Below, one piece after another: positions 10,670 through 21,630 of a DNA stretch of 64,000 nt. The position numbers and the translations under genes are program-made. The stretch covers positions 49,696,777 to 49,760,776 of the forward strand of contig CM039464.1 in the NCBI GenBank assembly GCA_022414725.1, given 5' to 3'. How positions within the stretch are numbered: the stretch's first letter is position 1; each line of letters opens with the position of its first letter. The notes below the pieces were generated by a model that searched no databases, was not told the DNA's origin, and saw only the letters and a program-made list of their open reading frames with translations. The stretch is from Microglena sp. YARC (lineage: Eukaryota > Chlorophyta > Chlorophyceae > Chlamydomonadales > Chlamydomonadaceae).

Positions 10670-13079
10670 TATCCTCATGGACATGCCTATAAATATCTGT
10701 AAACAGCTTCTGGTAGCGGAGGCGAATATCATTATAAAAGGGGCACTCAAACATATGCATTTCATCCTCAGGTTTTTGGAACCCACACATTTGACAGTGT
10801 CTCATTGAACGAGGGATGTGTGCTCTATCCACCACCCTCATTCTTTCTGTGTTCAGCCAATGGGAACCCATTCTAAACTGTGCTATAGAACGAATCTGAT
10901 CCTGCTTATGTAAGGCAGATGTAAAGGGAATCAAGCCATTCTCATCATTGCTGTTGGCTGCTAACCATTTCTGGTATCGGAGGCGTTTAAAGCCAACCCT
11001 TCTCTCATCAGGGATGTCTCTGACTGCATTGGTGTCACTTGGGTACTTAAACCTCCATGACTCAAAAACTTCAGACGTAATACCTTCGACATCGACAGCC
11101 TCCAAAATGTTGAGGTTTTCACTGGATCCTAGCTTGTGGAGAGCACAACGTAAGTCATGAACCCAGCCAGTGTTGGAATCAAAATATTCCTCAAGAGCCA
11201 TTCTAATGTTGTCCCCAGGTTCTTTATCTATGGTCTTGTTCCAGAAGCGCAAAGCTTGTATAAGCCAAGCAAAACACAACGGGGTTCTACCCAGCTCTTC
11301 CATGATAATATTAGATGTAGTAGATTGGCAAACACCCAACATTTGTTTAAGTATACCTCTATGCCATTTCTCACAAGCATGGTCATTTGAGATAAGTGTG
11401 TTGTTCAGAATAGAAGGAGCCCACACCTCACAGCCAAAATTCAGGATAGGTTGTACAAGAGAATCAATCAGGTGGGTGAGAATATCAATATTGTATATCT
11501 CCATAGTATGGCATCGCCTACGGAGCATGTGGTGAGCCTTTTGGGCCTTAGCGAGCATCCTAGAAAAAGCAGCTTTTGCACGATTGCTTGAGTCACCATC
11601 CACAAAGAGGGATCCCAGGTAGATAAAAGATAACTTTGTAGAAAGCTGTGCTCCATCATAGACAAATTTGTAATCAGGATCCATACGGGCCTCATCACAG
11701 AATTGCTTGTTGAAAACGACAATCTCAGTTTTCTTTATATTCACAGCCATCTTAGTAGCCTCGCAGAAATCTCTCAGGCAGTTAAGCATCGCTTGCATAT
11801 CTGCCGGGGATTCTGCCATTATAGCTAGGTCATCAGCATAAAGTAACAATTGCAGAATCTTTCCCCTAAGCTCAGTCCCTACATTTGGGAGCTTGGATTG
11901 GAGGAACGATTCAATTCTATCAATGAACAGACCGAATAGGAGTGGGGATAGGGGGTCTCCTTGTTTAACTCCTACAAGGGATGGAAAGGAGGATCCAATG
12001 TCCCCATGTAGGCGAACTTGGAAAACGACATGATTATACATGGACTTCAGAATACTAAGATAGGGGTCTTTGACTCCTAGCCTTACTAAGCAATCCCATA
12101 GCAAGTCTCTGTTGACCCAATCATAAGCCTTCTTGAAATCGACAAAAGCCACAAAGAGTGGTTTTTTCTTCTCTCTATATTTATCTACAATATGGTTAAG
12201 AATGAATGATGCATCCGCAGTACCCCTACCACTTCTAAATCCATATTGGCCAGCGGCTCTGAGGTTGAATAATTCTGACCAATCATCTAGTCTACGTAGC
12301 ATGCAAAGGGAGAAGATCTATCCTATGGAGTTGCTCACCGCAAGACCTCGATAGTTGTCCTTGTCATAAACACTGCCTTTGGATTTGGGTACGGGTACCA
12401 AGGCAGCTGCAGCCCATTGGCTAGGGTAAGAGGTCTTCCAGATGAGATTAAACAGGTTAGTCATAGCTTGTACAAATCGGGAGTTGGCCTCATGGGAAGC
12501 AAATCTGTACCATTCTGCAGGGATACCATCTACCCCGAGGGAGGAGTTTTTCCGTAGGGATTGGAGAACAGAAAACACCTCTTGGGTGGTAAAGTCTTGA
12601 CATAACCACGTTGGTGCGGCCTGTATCTGAGGTCCATCAGCTTGAGGGACAAAGTCCCTAGCATCCAGACTTGGATCAATACCTACTTGCACATCAAAGA
12701 GGTCTGCAAAATAATCAGTCCAATCATGAATTGTGATATCTGCCGTAGTGGCCTTGTTAGGCTCACGCACGTCTTTCCAAAAACTTTTCGGATTATGCCG
12801 AAGATTCGTATGAAGGTTCTCCATGCGTGTTTCTAGCCACTTCCTCTTCTTTCTTCTGAGAATCCTCTTGTACTCCTTGTGCATAGAACCAGCCAAGTCA
12901 GAGCTAGAGCCATGTTGATGTTCTGCTTGGCTTGCTGCCTGTCTAGCACGATTGCATTCATCATCATACCATGCGTTCACGGGCCCGAGCTTACGTTTAG
13001 CTACAGGTTTGTGACATGGTGTGCATTTGCTTATGGCTAGTTCAATAGCACTAGCAATCCCCTTCTCTGAATCTTCCAT
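10670..13079 (-). pseudogene. retrotransposon reverse transcriptase and C-terminal zinc-knuckle region
   Basis: Polymerase motifs in order: LRKNSSLGVDGIPAEWYRF, ALVPVPKSKGS then NYRGLAVSNSIG, an in-frame TAG at 12318-12320, QYGFRSGRGTADA, FVDFKKAYDWVNRDLLW, GVKQGDPLSPLLFGLF and LLYADDLAIMAES with the catalytic YADD. The C-terminal part has a cysteine/histidine motif, CQMCGFQKPEDEMHMFECP, common after the RT domain in non-LTR elements. The reading frame is cut at about 10669 by a 268-bp insertion that removes the last ~50 residues still seen in the nested copy. Confidence 0.9.
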
Positions 13080-13081
13080 AG

Positions 13082-14119
13082 ATTACATTACATGTTAAAG
13101 TCTACTTGACACCGCGAGGGTGTATGAGACTCTGTGCTTTAAACAAAAAGAAAAAGCACCCACAAAGCAAAAAACCCCATTACATCAGGGGTGTGTCGAG
13201 GACAAACAAACCAAACTCCCAACCACCGTTTTGGTGGCGTAGGTATTAAACCCCTTAGAGCAGGACCCAGATCTCAACCACTTACAGTGGCGGAGGTAAG
13301 AAGCTAACAAATGAGAAGTCACAAGAAGAAAAAAAAGGGATAATAAATTACGGTGCCACTAAGCAGTCCAGGGCTTCCTGTCTTGCTCTTCTACAAGTAG
13401 AAAGATAGTCGGCTAGGTTGCTCCAAAAAGACTTAGTGCCATTTCCATTCATAAAGGTTCTGAATGTGGAATCGCAGAATTCCACATTCCATACGGTTAA
13501 GTCGGTATCCTCATGGACATGCCTATAAATATCTGTAAACAGATTCTGGTAGCGGAGGCGAATATCATTATACAAAGGGCACTCAACCATATGCATTTCA
13601 TCCTCAGTTTTTTGGAACCCACACATTTGACAGTGTCTCATTGAGCGAGGGATGTGTGCTCTATCCACCACCCTCATTCTTTCTGTGTTCAGCCAATGGG
13701 AACCCATTCTAAACTGTGCTATAGAACGAATCTGATCCTGCTTATGTAAGGCGGATGTAAAGGGAATCAAGCCATTCTCATCATTGCTGTTGGCTGCGAA
13801 CCATTTTTGGTATCGGAGGCGTTTAAAGCCAACCCTTCTCTCATCAGGGATGTCTCTAACTGCATTGGTGTCACTTGGGTACTTAAACCTCCATGACTCA
13901 AAAACTTCAGACATAATACCTTCGACATCGACAGCCTCCAAAATGTTGATGTTTTTACTGGATCCTAGCTTGTGGAGAGCACAACGCAAGTCATGAACCC
14001 AGCCAGTGTTGGAGTCAAAAGATTCCTCAAGAGCCATTCTAATGAGATCCTCAGGTTCTTTATGTATGGTCTTGTTCCAGAAGCGCAAAGCTTGTTTAAG
14101 CCAAGCAAAACACAACGGG
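13082..14119 (-). mobile_element. 5'-truncated second copy of the same retrotransposon, inserted in the first
   Basis: Contains only the last third of ORF2 (from a CFAWL segment to ...EALDCLVAP, stop at 13348) and the 3' UTR, ending in a short TGTAA tail at 13082-13093. It is nearly identical to 9890-11285 of the outer copy, for example QKTEDEMHMVECPLYND against QKPEDEMHMFECPFYND. The 5' break lies just after cacaacggg. It lacks the two insertions of the outer copy, so those are younger than the split of the two copies. Confidence 0.9.
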
Positions 14120-14126
14120 ATGAGCT

Positions 14127-15146
14127 ATGGAGTGCATTGTCAAGTAATCGGTTAACGTCTGGGTCACGCTTAATTGTGTGCGCATAAATCTGGGCATAGT
14201 TGTCTTTCCATTTCAGTTTGGGCGAAGGTTTACCACCAGCAGGTGTACTAATAGTACCTTGAGAAGGCCTAAGAGCAGCATCTGGTATGTGGAGTGTGAT
14301 AGGCATGTGGTCAAACTTTTTACCCCCGGGCCTGAGAGGGCAGTCATGCTTGGGAGTCACACTAAACTTGACTCCTGGGGTGTTGAGAAGACCAGAGGCG
14401 GCTAGCGCATAATCAATGACAGATTTCTTGTCCATGCCATCTGCAAAGAAGGTATGTGCACCTTGCATATCACCTTCTGTTCTACCGTTAAGGATGATAA
14501 GACCAGTTACTACACATAGCTGGAGTAGGGCCCCCCCCAATCGATTGGGGGGAGCTGTGTCCATGCTACACCTCGGTTGAATGGTTTGGTTGGGGGCTGT
14601 ATTATTGGTTTGGAATACTGGTTCATCTACTAACTCGGTATCTTCATTGTCCACACCAAGACCAACCCGAGCGTTGAAGTCACCCATCACCACAACGTTG
14701 CCTTTTTCCTGGAAGTTCCCAATGATTTTACCTACAGTGAGGAAGTGGTATTCTATACTAATGTAGTCGTCACCATGTTTGTAGTATGAGCTGTTAGCAT
14801 GTGGGATATAGCACACACCAATGTGTGTTCCATGTATGCGAATCCAGGCCATGCCTAATTCAGGTGCCTCATGGACTAAAGTAGCATTTAGGCAAGTGCG
14901 GACATAGATAGCGACCCCCCCATCCTTGCTCAACTTGGGGCGAGGGGCACAAGAAAGGCATTTGAAACCTGGAATGTGGGGGGTGTCTAGCTGGCCTCGC
15001 ACCCCTGTATGTGAAAACAATAAAATGTCGTGTTTTCTCACCACTTTCATTGCTGCACCGCAGCTGCTTAGAACACTGAGTTGTCCTCTGATGTTCCATG
15101 CAAGGCACCTAGGCCACTTCATGCAAGGCACCTTAGTCCACTTCAT
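14127..15146 (-). pseudogene. retrotransposon AP-like endonuclease domain
   Basis: The product would nick target DNA for target-primed reverse transcription. Visible motifs: WNIRG near the start, VVVMGDFNARVG (catalytic D/N), a KKSVIDYALAASG segment with the conserved D, and a late FDHMPITLHI, the SDH-type active-site histidine motif with F in place of S. The first Met is a guess. The frame runs on into the nested copy after about codon 340, so the domain is separated from its reverse transcriptase. Confidence 0.85.
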
Positions 15147-15564
15147 GCATCAGTGTGATTCTAATCTTGGTATGCCCAAATAGGGCTGCTTAGGTAATCT
15201 GGCACATACTAGCAAGTGTGTGGCCCAGGGCACACATCTGGCAGCTCTACCTATCATGTATGTGTACTCCATGCATGCCCCAAACATGCCATGTGGCTAC
15301 CCAAACAAAGCTTGCAACTTGGTCCGTTCACTTTCATTTTTATAAGCTATAGTCTAGTGGCGTGTGTGCAATGTCAATAGCCTATTTACATTCCATTTGG
15401 GGCATGGGGAGAGAAGGCTCAGCTTACAGAAGGATGGACATGCAACACGACATTGAATTACTTGTAAAAGGTCCTAACTGCAAACCATATCCAAAGGGAT
15501 GTATCCTTCTTCACATAGGATATACAAAATTAAGTAGAAATACGGGTAATCCTGGTCCAGCCTA

Positions 15565-16351
15565 ATTGTTGATTGTTGATTGAGGGAGCCATGTACGTAC
15601 GACAGGCTAACTGCCGGGCTGGCGATGGAGGGGGAGTCGCACCGCTGGGGGAGTCGCACCGGTGGGGGAGTCGCGTAAACTACACCACAACACGCCACGC
15701 CACACCAAACATCACCACGCCACAACCTAGCCATAGTCCTTATTTCCTTAGCATCGTGATCCCTCCGCCGTCCTTTGTGCCTCCGCCCAGTGCCTTACAC
15801 CCAGATCCCGACATCTCATGACTGCGGATCTGTCTCCCGACTCCAGGGCAGAGGGATCCAGGGCGTAGGGCGTAGATAGGGCGGTGCCCTACCATGGTTC
15901 TCTTTTTCAACCCTAACCATATTTTTCATTGTCCTAGGGATAGCTGTGGCGAGGCTCCTATATATCCATCTCCTTGCCTCCTCGGTACCCCCCCGTCGTT
16001 TTGAATCTGCGAGTACCACTGTGTTGCCACCACAAGATTCGTTTGCTTGGGCCTCAGTGGCCAGATCTTGCGATTTTTTCGTTTTGAGCGGACTCGCCTC
16101 TTGAATCTTGCTTGCTTTCCCTCCCCCCCTTTTTCTTACGTCTTGAACGCGCACTGCCACTTTTCAAGCCTGTGCTGAGCATTTCAATCACTTGCTCTCC
16201 CTCTCGGCATTTCATCTTAGCAGCTAGAGTGGTTAGGTCATCTTGGGCAGCAAGCTTCCTAGAGCTAGCTGCGAAATAAGATTTCCTTGATCACTCTCTG
16301 ATGCAATCGAATGTCGGTGAATTTGCGTGAAACTTTGAATCGTGGAAAATA
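15565..16351. other. region upstream of the AP2-domain gene
   Basis: Holds the attgttgattg repeat, a gtcgcaccg(c/g)tgggggag triplicate at 15633-15675, and otherwise unique sequence. Presumed 5' UTR and promoter of the gene starting at 16352, with no recognisable motif. Minus-strand open frames (15816-16160 and 16233-16454) resemble no family I know. Confidence 0.4.
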
Positions 16352-19300
16352 ATGGACAGTGCACCTGCTCCTGAAAAAAAAGTGTCCGTAAATGCTGGTG
16401 GAGGTAGGGATAATTGGCCGCGACTGCCGAACTCTCTGGCTGCGAGCAATTCATCTCAACGGATGACCAATCTGCCGCTCGCCCGATTCGGCACTGAAAA
16501 CCTACAAGCAGCCAGGTACACCGGTGGCGTACCGCATGCGGCGATCATGGTAAGGCAGTATCCAGTCCCATTGCCATTTCATGCCTTATACACCGAGCTT
16601 TCCTAAACCTGCTCTGTCCAGCTACACTGCTGCACAATGCCGGAGTTTGAACTTGAAGGCAGTGATTCGAACAAAAGCGAATGCGTCATCTGAAACAGTC
16701 TTCGAACTACCGTTTGTTCATGCCGGCTACCCTCGTAGCTTCGTGTCTTGGGATCCCGAATCAACAAGGGAATCCACTGTTTGTCGTCCCGCTGAAAGGG
16801 ATCCTGTTGACGCGAATGTGTCGGAAAGTTGTGATCATGTTGAATGAACATGGATCTGTTGCATTTTGTTCAGATTTAGTTGAGTCTGATTTATCAAGAA
16901 CCTGCTCAAGATAGGCTTTGGGAACTTATACTCCTCCAACAAAATATGAACTACAGCTAATCTTCCATCTGGCCACCTCCCTGTCTGTCTGATCAGGAGG
17001 TGGTTGATCATGCTGCTGAACAATCAGTATCCCCAGAGCAAGCAGTGCACTTGGATGAGGAGTTTGATGCGTATCATGGTTATAAGCTGGAAACTAGAGA
17101 GGATGGTGGAGAACTGGCAAGGGTTGAAATTATGGGAGGCGAGGGCTACCATGATGGCCCAAGATCTTTAGCAAACAAACGCATGAGAGTGAGCGAAGCT
17201 GTACATCCATCTGGTCACCCCCACATCCTCTCCCCTCCCACTATGGCACGTCCCCGATCACACCCTGCAACCCAGTGGCCAGCTGACATCAAGCCAGAAC
17301 ACTCTGGTGGACATGTCATAGTGTCCACCAATCCTCAGAGTCGACCTGCACCTGCCATTTTGCCAAAGGTTGAACCAAGTGGAATTGCAACTACTGGAGT
17401 TGAAAGGCCTGCAGCATCTTCCCAAGGCAGTAACCAGTTGCCTCCCTCATGGGCCTTCCCACCACCGAAGCTATGCATGGCAGCAGCGGTAAAACGTGAG
17501 AGTTTGTTAAATTGTCTGAACAGCCATCAACGCCCACCCAAAGCTATTCCCCCCCTGCTTTTCTTCATGGGCATAGTCCTTGGTCCGCAGGAGTATGCTT
17601 TGTTACAGAAGGAGGAAGCAAAGTACAAGGTCCCTGGCACCAAACCTCCTCCCCAAAAGCATGTCCCTGTGACCCTGGAGCAGAGACGAGCGCAACAACT
17701 TCAAGATGTCTTACGTGATCACCAGTATGGTCAAATCCTGAAAGAAAATGGGATAGAGATTAAGCCAGGCCGTAAGCGACAAGGGTCCACTGCCCACGCA
17801 CTTGCCAACTCAGCAGCTCTAGCCCTTGCCAATGCATCTGCTAATGGGACTTGTCCTGCGGCCACTCCGCACGGGCCGGCTTCTGGTACAGGGCAGGCCC
17901 CTGGCATGAGTAGGCCACAGCCAGGCTCCAACCCTGCATCTGGGTATTTAGGACATTCCAGCAACTCAGACCACGACTCTGGGAAACCTTATCAGCCTCC
18001 CAATAGTGTGAATACTCAATGGCAGCCTCAGCAGGCTCCAAACCCACAGCAACCACAGGCCAGCCAGCAGGTGGGGTCCTGGGCTGCCCAACAGCAAAGC
18101 CATGCCTCGTATGCGCGGGCAAACCAAGGAGAACCCTCAGCCAGCCACTTCGCAATCCAGGCAACCCAAGGAGAACCATCATCCAGCCACTATGCACTCC
18201 AGGCAAGGCAAAGAGAACCCTCACCCAGCCACTACGCAATTGAGGCGAACCAAGGAGAGCCCTCGTCCAGCCACTATGCTATCCAAGCAAGGCAAGGAGA
18301 ACCCTCACCCAGCCACTACGCAATCCAGGCAAGGCAAAGAGAACCCTCACCCAGCCACTATTCAACTGAGGCGAACCAAGGAGAACCCTTGTCCAGCCAT
18401 TATGCAATGCAGGCAAGGCAAGGAGAACCCTCACCCAGCCACTACGCACTAGAGGCAAACCAAGGAGAACCCTCATCTAGCCACCACGCAATCCAGCATA
18501 AAGTGAGCCAGTCCCCCGCTGGCCAGCTTACTAGCGGAGGCTCCCCCAAGCCGCAAAGCAGGGGGCTTAATCTGAAAAGACCACACAGCCCTGGAGTAAG
18601 CAGAGGGGGAGAAGGTGCTGGCTCTTTGGACCCCCGATTAAGAGGAGACACCCCTGCGTAAGTTCCAACAAAACTTTAAATTTGATTTTTGAATGTCTTG
18701 CCACGATTGTTTGGAGGAACCTTCCCGATCGCTTGCACTGGGGAATGGTTACTGTGGGCTCTGCTTCCGCAGACGGCTCCAACATTTTTCTGATGCGCTC
18801 ATGGTTGTGTCTGCTGATCCAAGCTCATGCTCCTACACACCTGTATTTGTATTTGTGTTGCTACAGAGGTTGCACCCCATTTGTTCCTCATAAAGGTACA
18901 TCGAAGTTCTGCCCCAGATGTATACCCAGAATGAGAGTTATGGTACCATGTGTAAAATCCTTTTCTCCGTATTGTGTGTAGGGAATTGCTACTTTTGGTT
19001 CAGCTAATATTAACTACTATTAGTAAAGTGTAACAATAATATTAGTCTTTCAAAAATAAAGTCTGGTCAGACATCTCCGCCGTCTAATATTAATTTACTT
19101 TCACTCATATTATACATTCACTTATATTAACTAAGTTGGCCTTTCCCTAATTGTGTGTGGAAATTAAAAAAAATCCTGATACGAAGATCATGCTCACTAG
19201 GATCCTGTTTCCCATGTCCGCTCTTTAATCATATGGCCAGGTACATAGCTTATCTTTTCAGCTACCAGCAGCAGCTTCTAGGCAGCTCCTCTAGTTTGCT

Positions 19301-21092
19301 ACCTAGCCAAATATATAGCAACGAAGTGCGTCAGGAAACTGTCAGAATCATATTTCCAATACTGTGGGGATCTTGGAGCTTAGCCCATTGGCTGGCCCAG
19401 GGAGCTGCCTAAAATCTGCTGCCCGCAGCTGAAAAGAAAAGCTATGGCCAGGTCATGTTCAGGCGTGTGGCTGGGATCAGTAACAAGTGCATGCTTACAG
19501 CGGGTGCCAACTTGGTATGGAATTTCTCCGCCCTCCTTGAATCCCCGGTGGACGCTGTTTTGTGTATGGGGTGCCACTTCCCGGGTAGAAAATCATTTCA
19601 ATACAAAAATGCTCCTCTTTGATCATCAGCGCCCTCTAAAGTGCATTCACATGTTGCCTCTTGGTGTGCACAGCTATCGATACATCGTCAAGGCAAATGG
19701 AAGGTGGCGAGTCCAAATATCGCTGAACAACCGGGCTGGAGGTGCAGGGGGACGGCACAAGTTTTACTCGGTTCCAGTGTGGGACCCGGAAGTGGCCGCC
19801 ATCAACGCTGACAGGTGATCATAGGAAATGGGTAGGGACCGGCATATCATATGAGTTTGACCAAAGGCAAGTATGATATATTGATATCATACAAATTGCA
19901 TCATGTGAAATTGTATATAAATGGTGACTTCAGCCTAGTCAGACTGCTGGCATCACATTATATTAGTCTTTATCATTATTGGCATTTTATCATGGCAAAT
20001 GAGTGTGGTGTTAAGTATGGTCAACTTGTCAATAACGTAATTCCCGCTGAGGGTTCCAGAGTTTGAAGCCTGGTAGGCGCATACTAGCCTTTGTCCGGGA
20101 ATCTTGTACAGTACTAAGTCTGCCCACACAGCTGTTTTCGTTTCAGAAAGGGGGTCTTCTGATAGCTTTCAGGCAATTGGTACTTTCCGAGGGTGGGGTC
20201 CTGGTAGTGATTTGGGCCACCCCGGGTGGGTGGGTGGGTGGGGTCAGGGTAGCGGAATTTCTGCCCCAAACAGGGCCCCAGGTAGTGATTGCTATAGGAG
20301 GCTGGGGTAAAAAAAAAACGGTCTCAAGTATGTCAGCGTGGCATGTTGCTTTGTTTGGGTTTGGTCTGATGATGTGAAGTTTGATGAGAGGGAGACTCTT
20401 GGTGGATAATTCTCTTCCCCATCCGTGCGGGGGGCCTGAGTTTGTGCTCAAGTGATTATTTGATTCTACGATAATTCTACGGTCTGATAATGTGGAGTTT
20501 GATGAGGGAGACATGAATTGAATAATTATCTTCACAAGTGCTCAACACCAAGTCAGACTCATTGCCCATGTATGTATGTTGGTAACAGTCCAGGGGTAGG
20601 CCAAAAGGCTTAAGGGACTTTCCCAACCGTAAAGGAAGGGCTAAAAAAGAAAAATCACTAATGAACTGAATGTGTGCTGGGTTCTTTCCGATGACTCGAC
20701 GCCACTGTGTCGCCATTCCGCTGTTGCATGGCGACGCACGGACCCCCCCGGGCTACGTGCTCTGCCATGCGATGGGTACACAACAATCCTGATATCAGGC
20801 TTGAGTAGCCCAAGTAGCTACTCAACCTGGGCGACATAAATCTGGATTAAAGAACACTGCTCATGCGTGCCGATGCTGCAGGTTGCTTTACAAGCTACGA
20901 GGCCCAGGGGCAGAGACAAACTTCCCCCTCTCCGTGGCAGAACGCAGACGCTTGGATGATTTGGCGCTAGCTGATGTGGTGGACAGCTTGAAGTCGTCTG
21001 AGTCTATGGCTGCTGCTGCCGTCATGGTCAAAAGTGGCCTTGAGGGAGGGGTATCTGAGATGTGGCGCTTTGCCGCTCCACAGATGATGTGA
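16352..21092 (+). CDS. AP2/ERF-domain putative transcription factor with Q/S/P-rich repeat region
   Basis: Exons 16352-16549, 16997-18657, 18867-18977, 19674-19814, 20882-21092 give 773 aa. All phases agree. The C-terminus (residues about 658-720) has an AP2-type DNA-binding core: YRYIVKANGRWRVQI (strand 1-2 region), HKFYSVPVWDPEVAAINADR, then LLYKLRGPGAETNFPLS, the family's conserved ...LRG...TNFP end. Residues 441-567 are nine copies of a 14-residue repeat (QGEPSPSHYAIQAR type). Exon 3 adds a Cys-rich piece (CTPFVPHKGTSKFCPRCIP) that could bind zinc. A likely nuclear regulator, with no visible localisation signal beyond basic patches such as KPGRKRQG. The exon 3 donor is supplied partly by a MITE, so that junction is less certain. 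Target genes are unknown. Confidence 0.75.
18118..18497 (+). repeat. 42-bp in-frame coding repeat, nine copies
   Basis: Units encode (N/R)Q(G/R)EPS(S/P)SHYAI(Q/E)A, with alternating QAR and EAN endings that suggest growth by duplication of a two-unit block. The frame is kept throughout, so copy number can change without a frameshift. Confidence 0.95.
18979..19149. mobile_element. MITE with TAGGG termini (family F copy 1), at an AP2-gene splice donor
   Basis: Begins TAGGGAATTGC and ends GGCCTTTCCCTA. An exact 8-bp duplication, ATTGTGTG, flanks it at 18971-18978 and 19150-19157. The predicted donor of AP2 exon 3 (GT at 18978-18979) uses the last base of the target duplication and the first base of the element. 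The interior shares acaataatattagt and tttcaaa blocks with the copy at 58609-58783. Confidence 0.85.
19244..19446. mobile_element. hAT-like MITE family A, copy in AP2 intron 3
   Basis: 203 bp with inverted ends CATAGCTTATCTTTTCAGC and ...GCTGAAAAGAAAAGCTATG, followed inward by agcagcagcttctaggcagc and its complement. Target duplication GCCAGGTA (19236-19243) / GCCAGGTC (19447-19454). No coding capacity. Confidence 0.9.
19833..19965. mobile_element. MITE family E, copy 2, inverted, in AP2 intron 4
   Basis: TAGGGACCGGCATATCATATGAG start, then tttgaccaaaggc, gatatcatacaaattgcatcat, and the cagactgctggcatca block shared with 52190-52345. The right end is too decayed to place. Confidence 0.65.
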
Positions 21093-21181
21093 GCACGTGA
21101 GATTGTGTGTGCATCATGCACTAAAAGACAAGTGTGATCTCCCAAGCTAGTTTGAGACGTGCAAGGGCCTTGGCTGCCCAC

Positions 21182-21630
21182 CACTGTTTCTTCGGGGGGC
21201 TACGATGGCAGCTTCCAGCCAGCTCAATTAGCCAGCTATTGGGTCAAGCCCAAAGCTCTTTCTCATTTCGAGGAAATTGAAATTGTGACATCCGAGTTTT
21301 GTGCCACTCTCAGGACGTGAAGTTAAGGACGCCACTGTGTAAGCCGGAGCTAGCAGTAGTCACCACGAATTCCGAGCAAATTCCTATATTGTTGACCTTA
21401 GTCGAACTGAGTACGCAAGGACAGTCTCTTTGAAACCTCTGGTGTATCGGTTGTTTAAATAAAGCACAGCCAAAAAGCTACGTTTCTATATTAACCAAAT
21501 CAGAGGCATGAGAATTCTGGTCATGGCAGCATGCCATCTGCTCCGTCAGACGCACTGGCAAGCATCAGGTTTAGCCCAAGGATGGGGAATATGAGATGCC
21601 TAGAAGCTGCTTGGCATAGCTAAAACCGTG
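21182..21630. mobile_element. hAT-like MITE family A, enlarged copy 3' of the AP2 gene
   Basis: CACTGTTTCTTCGGGGGGC start and ...gcctagaagctgcttggc...accgtg end. Flanks CTGCCCAC and CTGCCCCC match at 7 of 8 bases. It is about twice the usual length because about 250 bp with family-L text (aattgaaattgtgacatccg, ggacgtgaagttaaggac, also near 32315-32390) sits inside it. Confidence 0.75.

Larger units (their letters stand above)
9869..15146 (-). mobile_element. non-LTR retrotransposon (endonuclease plus reverse transcriptase), interrupted
   Basis: Read on the minus strand: AP-endonuclease-like domain (15146 to about 14127), a nested truncated copy (14119-13082), reverse transcriptase and C-terminal region (13079-10670), 3' UTR, and a pentameric tail of TGTAA units at 9869-9893. 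Both ORF2 parts lie in one frame, about 1150-1200 codons in total. An in-frame TAG at 12318-12320 and two insertions near the C-terminus inactivate it. No ORF1 was recognised upstream. Confidence 0.9.
9543..15555. mobile_element. 6-kb interval bracketed by a perfect 16-bp inverted repeat
   Basis: CCAGGATTACCCGTAT at 9543-9558 is matched by its exact reverse complement at 15540-15555. Outside both ends lies the same direct repeat, copies of attgttgattgttgatt (about 9510-9535 and 15564-15585). This looks like terminal inverted repeats plus a (microsatellite-like) target duplication around an older element into which the retrotransposon then inserted. Confidence 0.55.

Noticed and set aside
15816..16160. 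Minus-strand 114-codon frame as retrotransposon ORF1
   Set aside because: Lies outside the inverted-repeat bracket, has no RNA-binding or coiled-coil signature, and is more likely the AP2 gene's upstream region.
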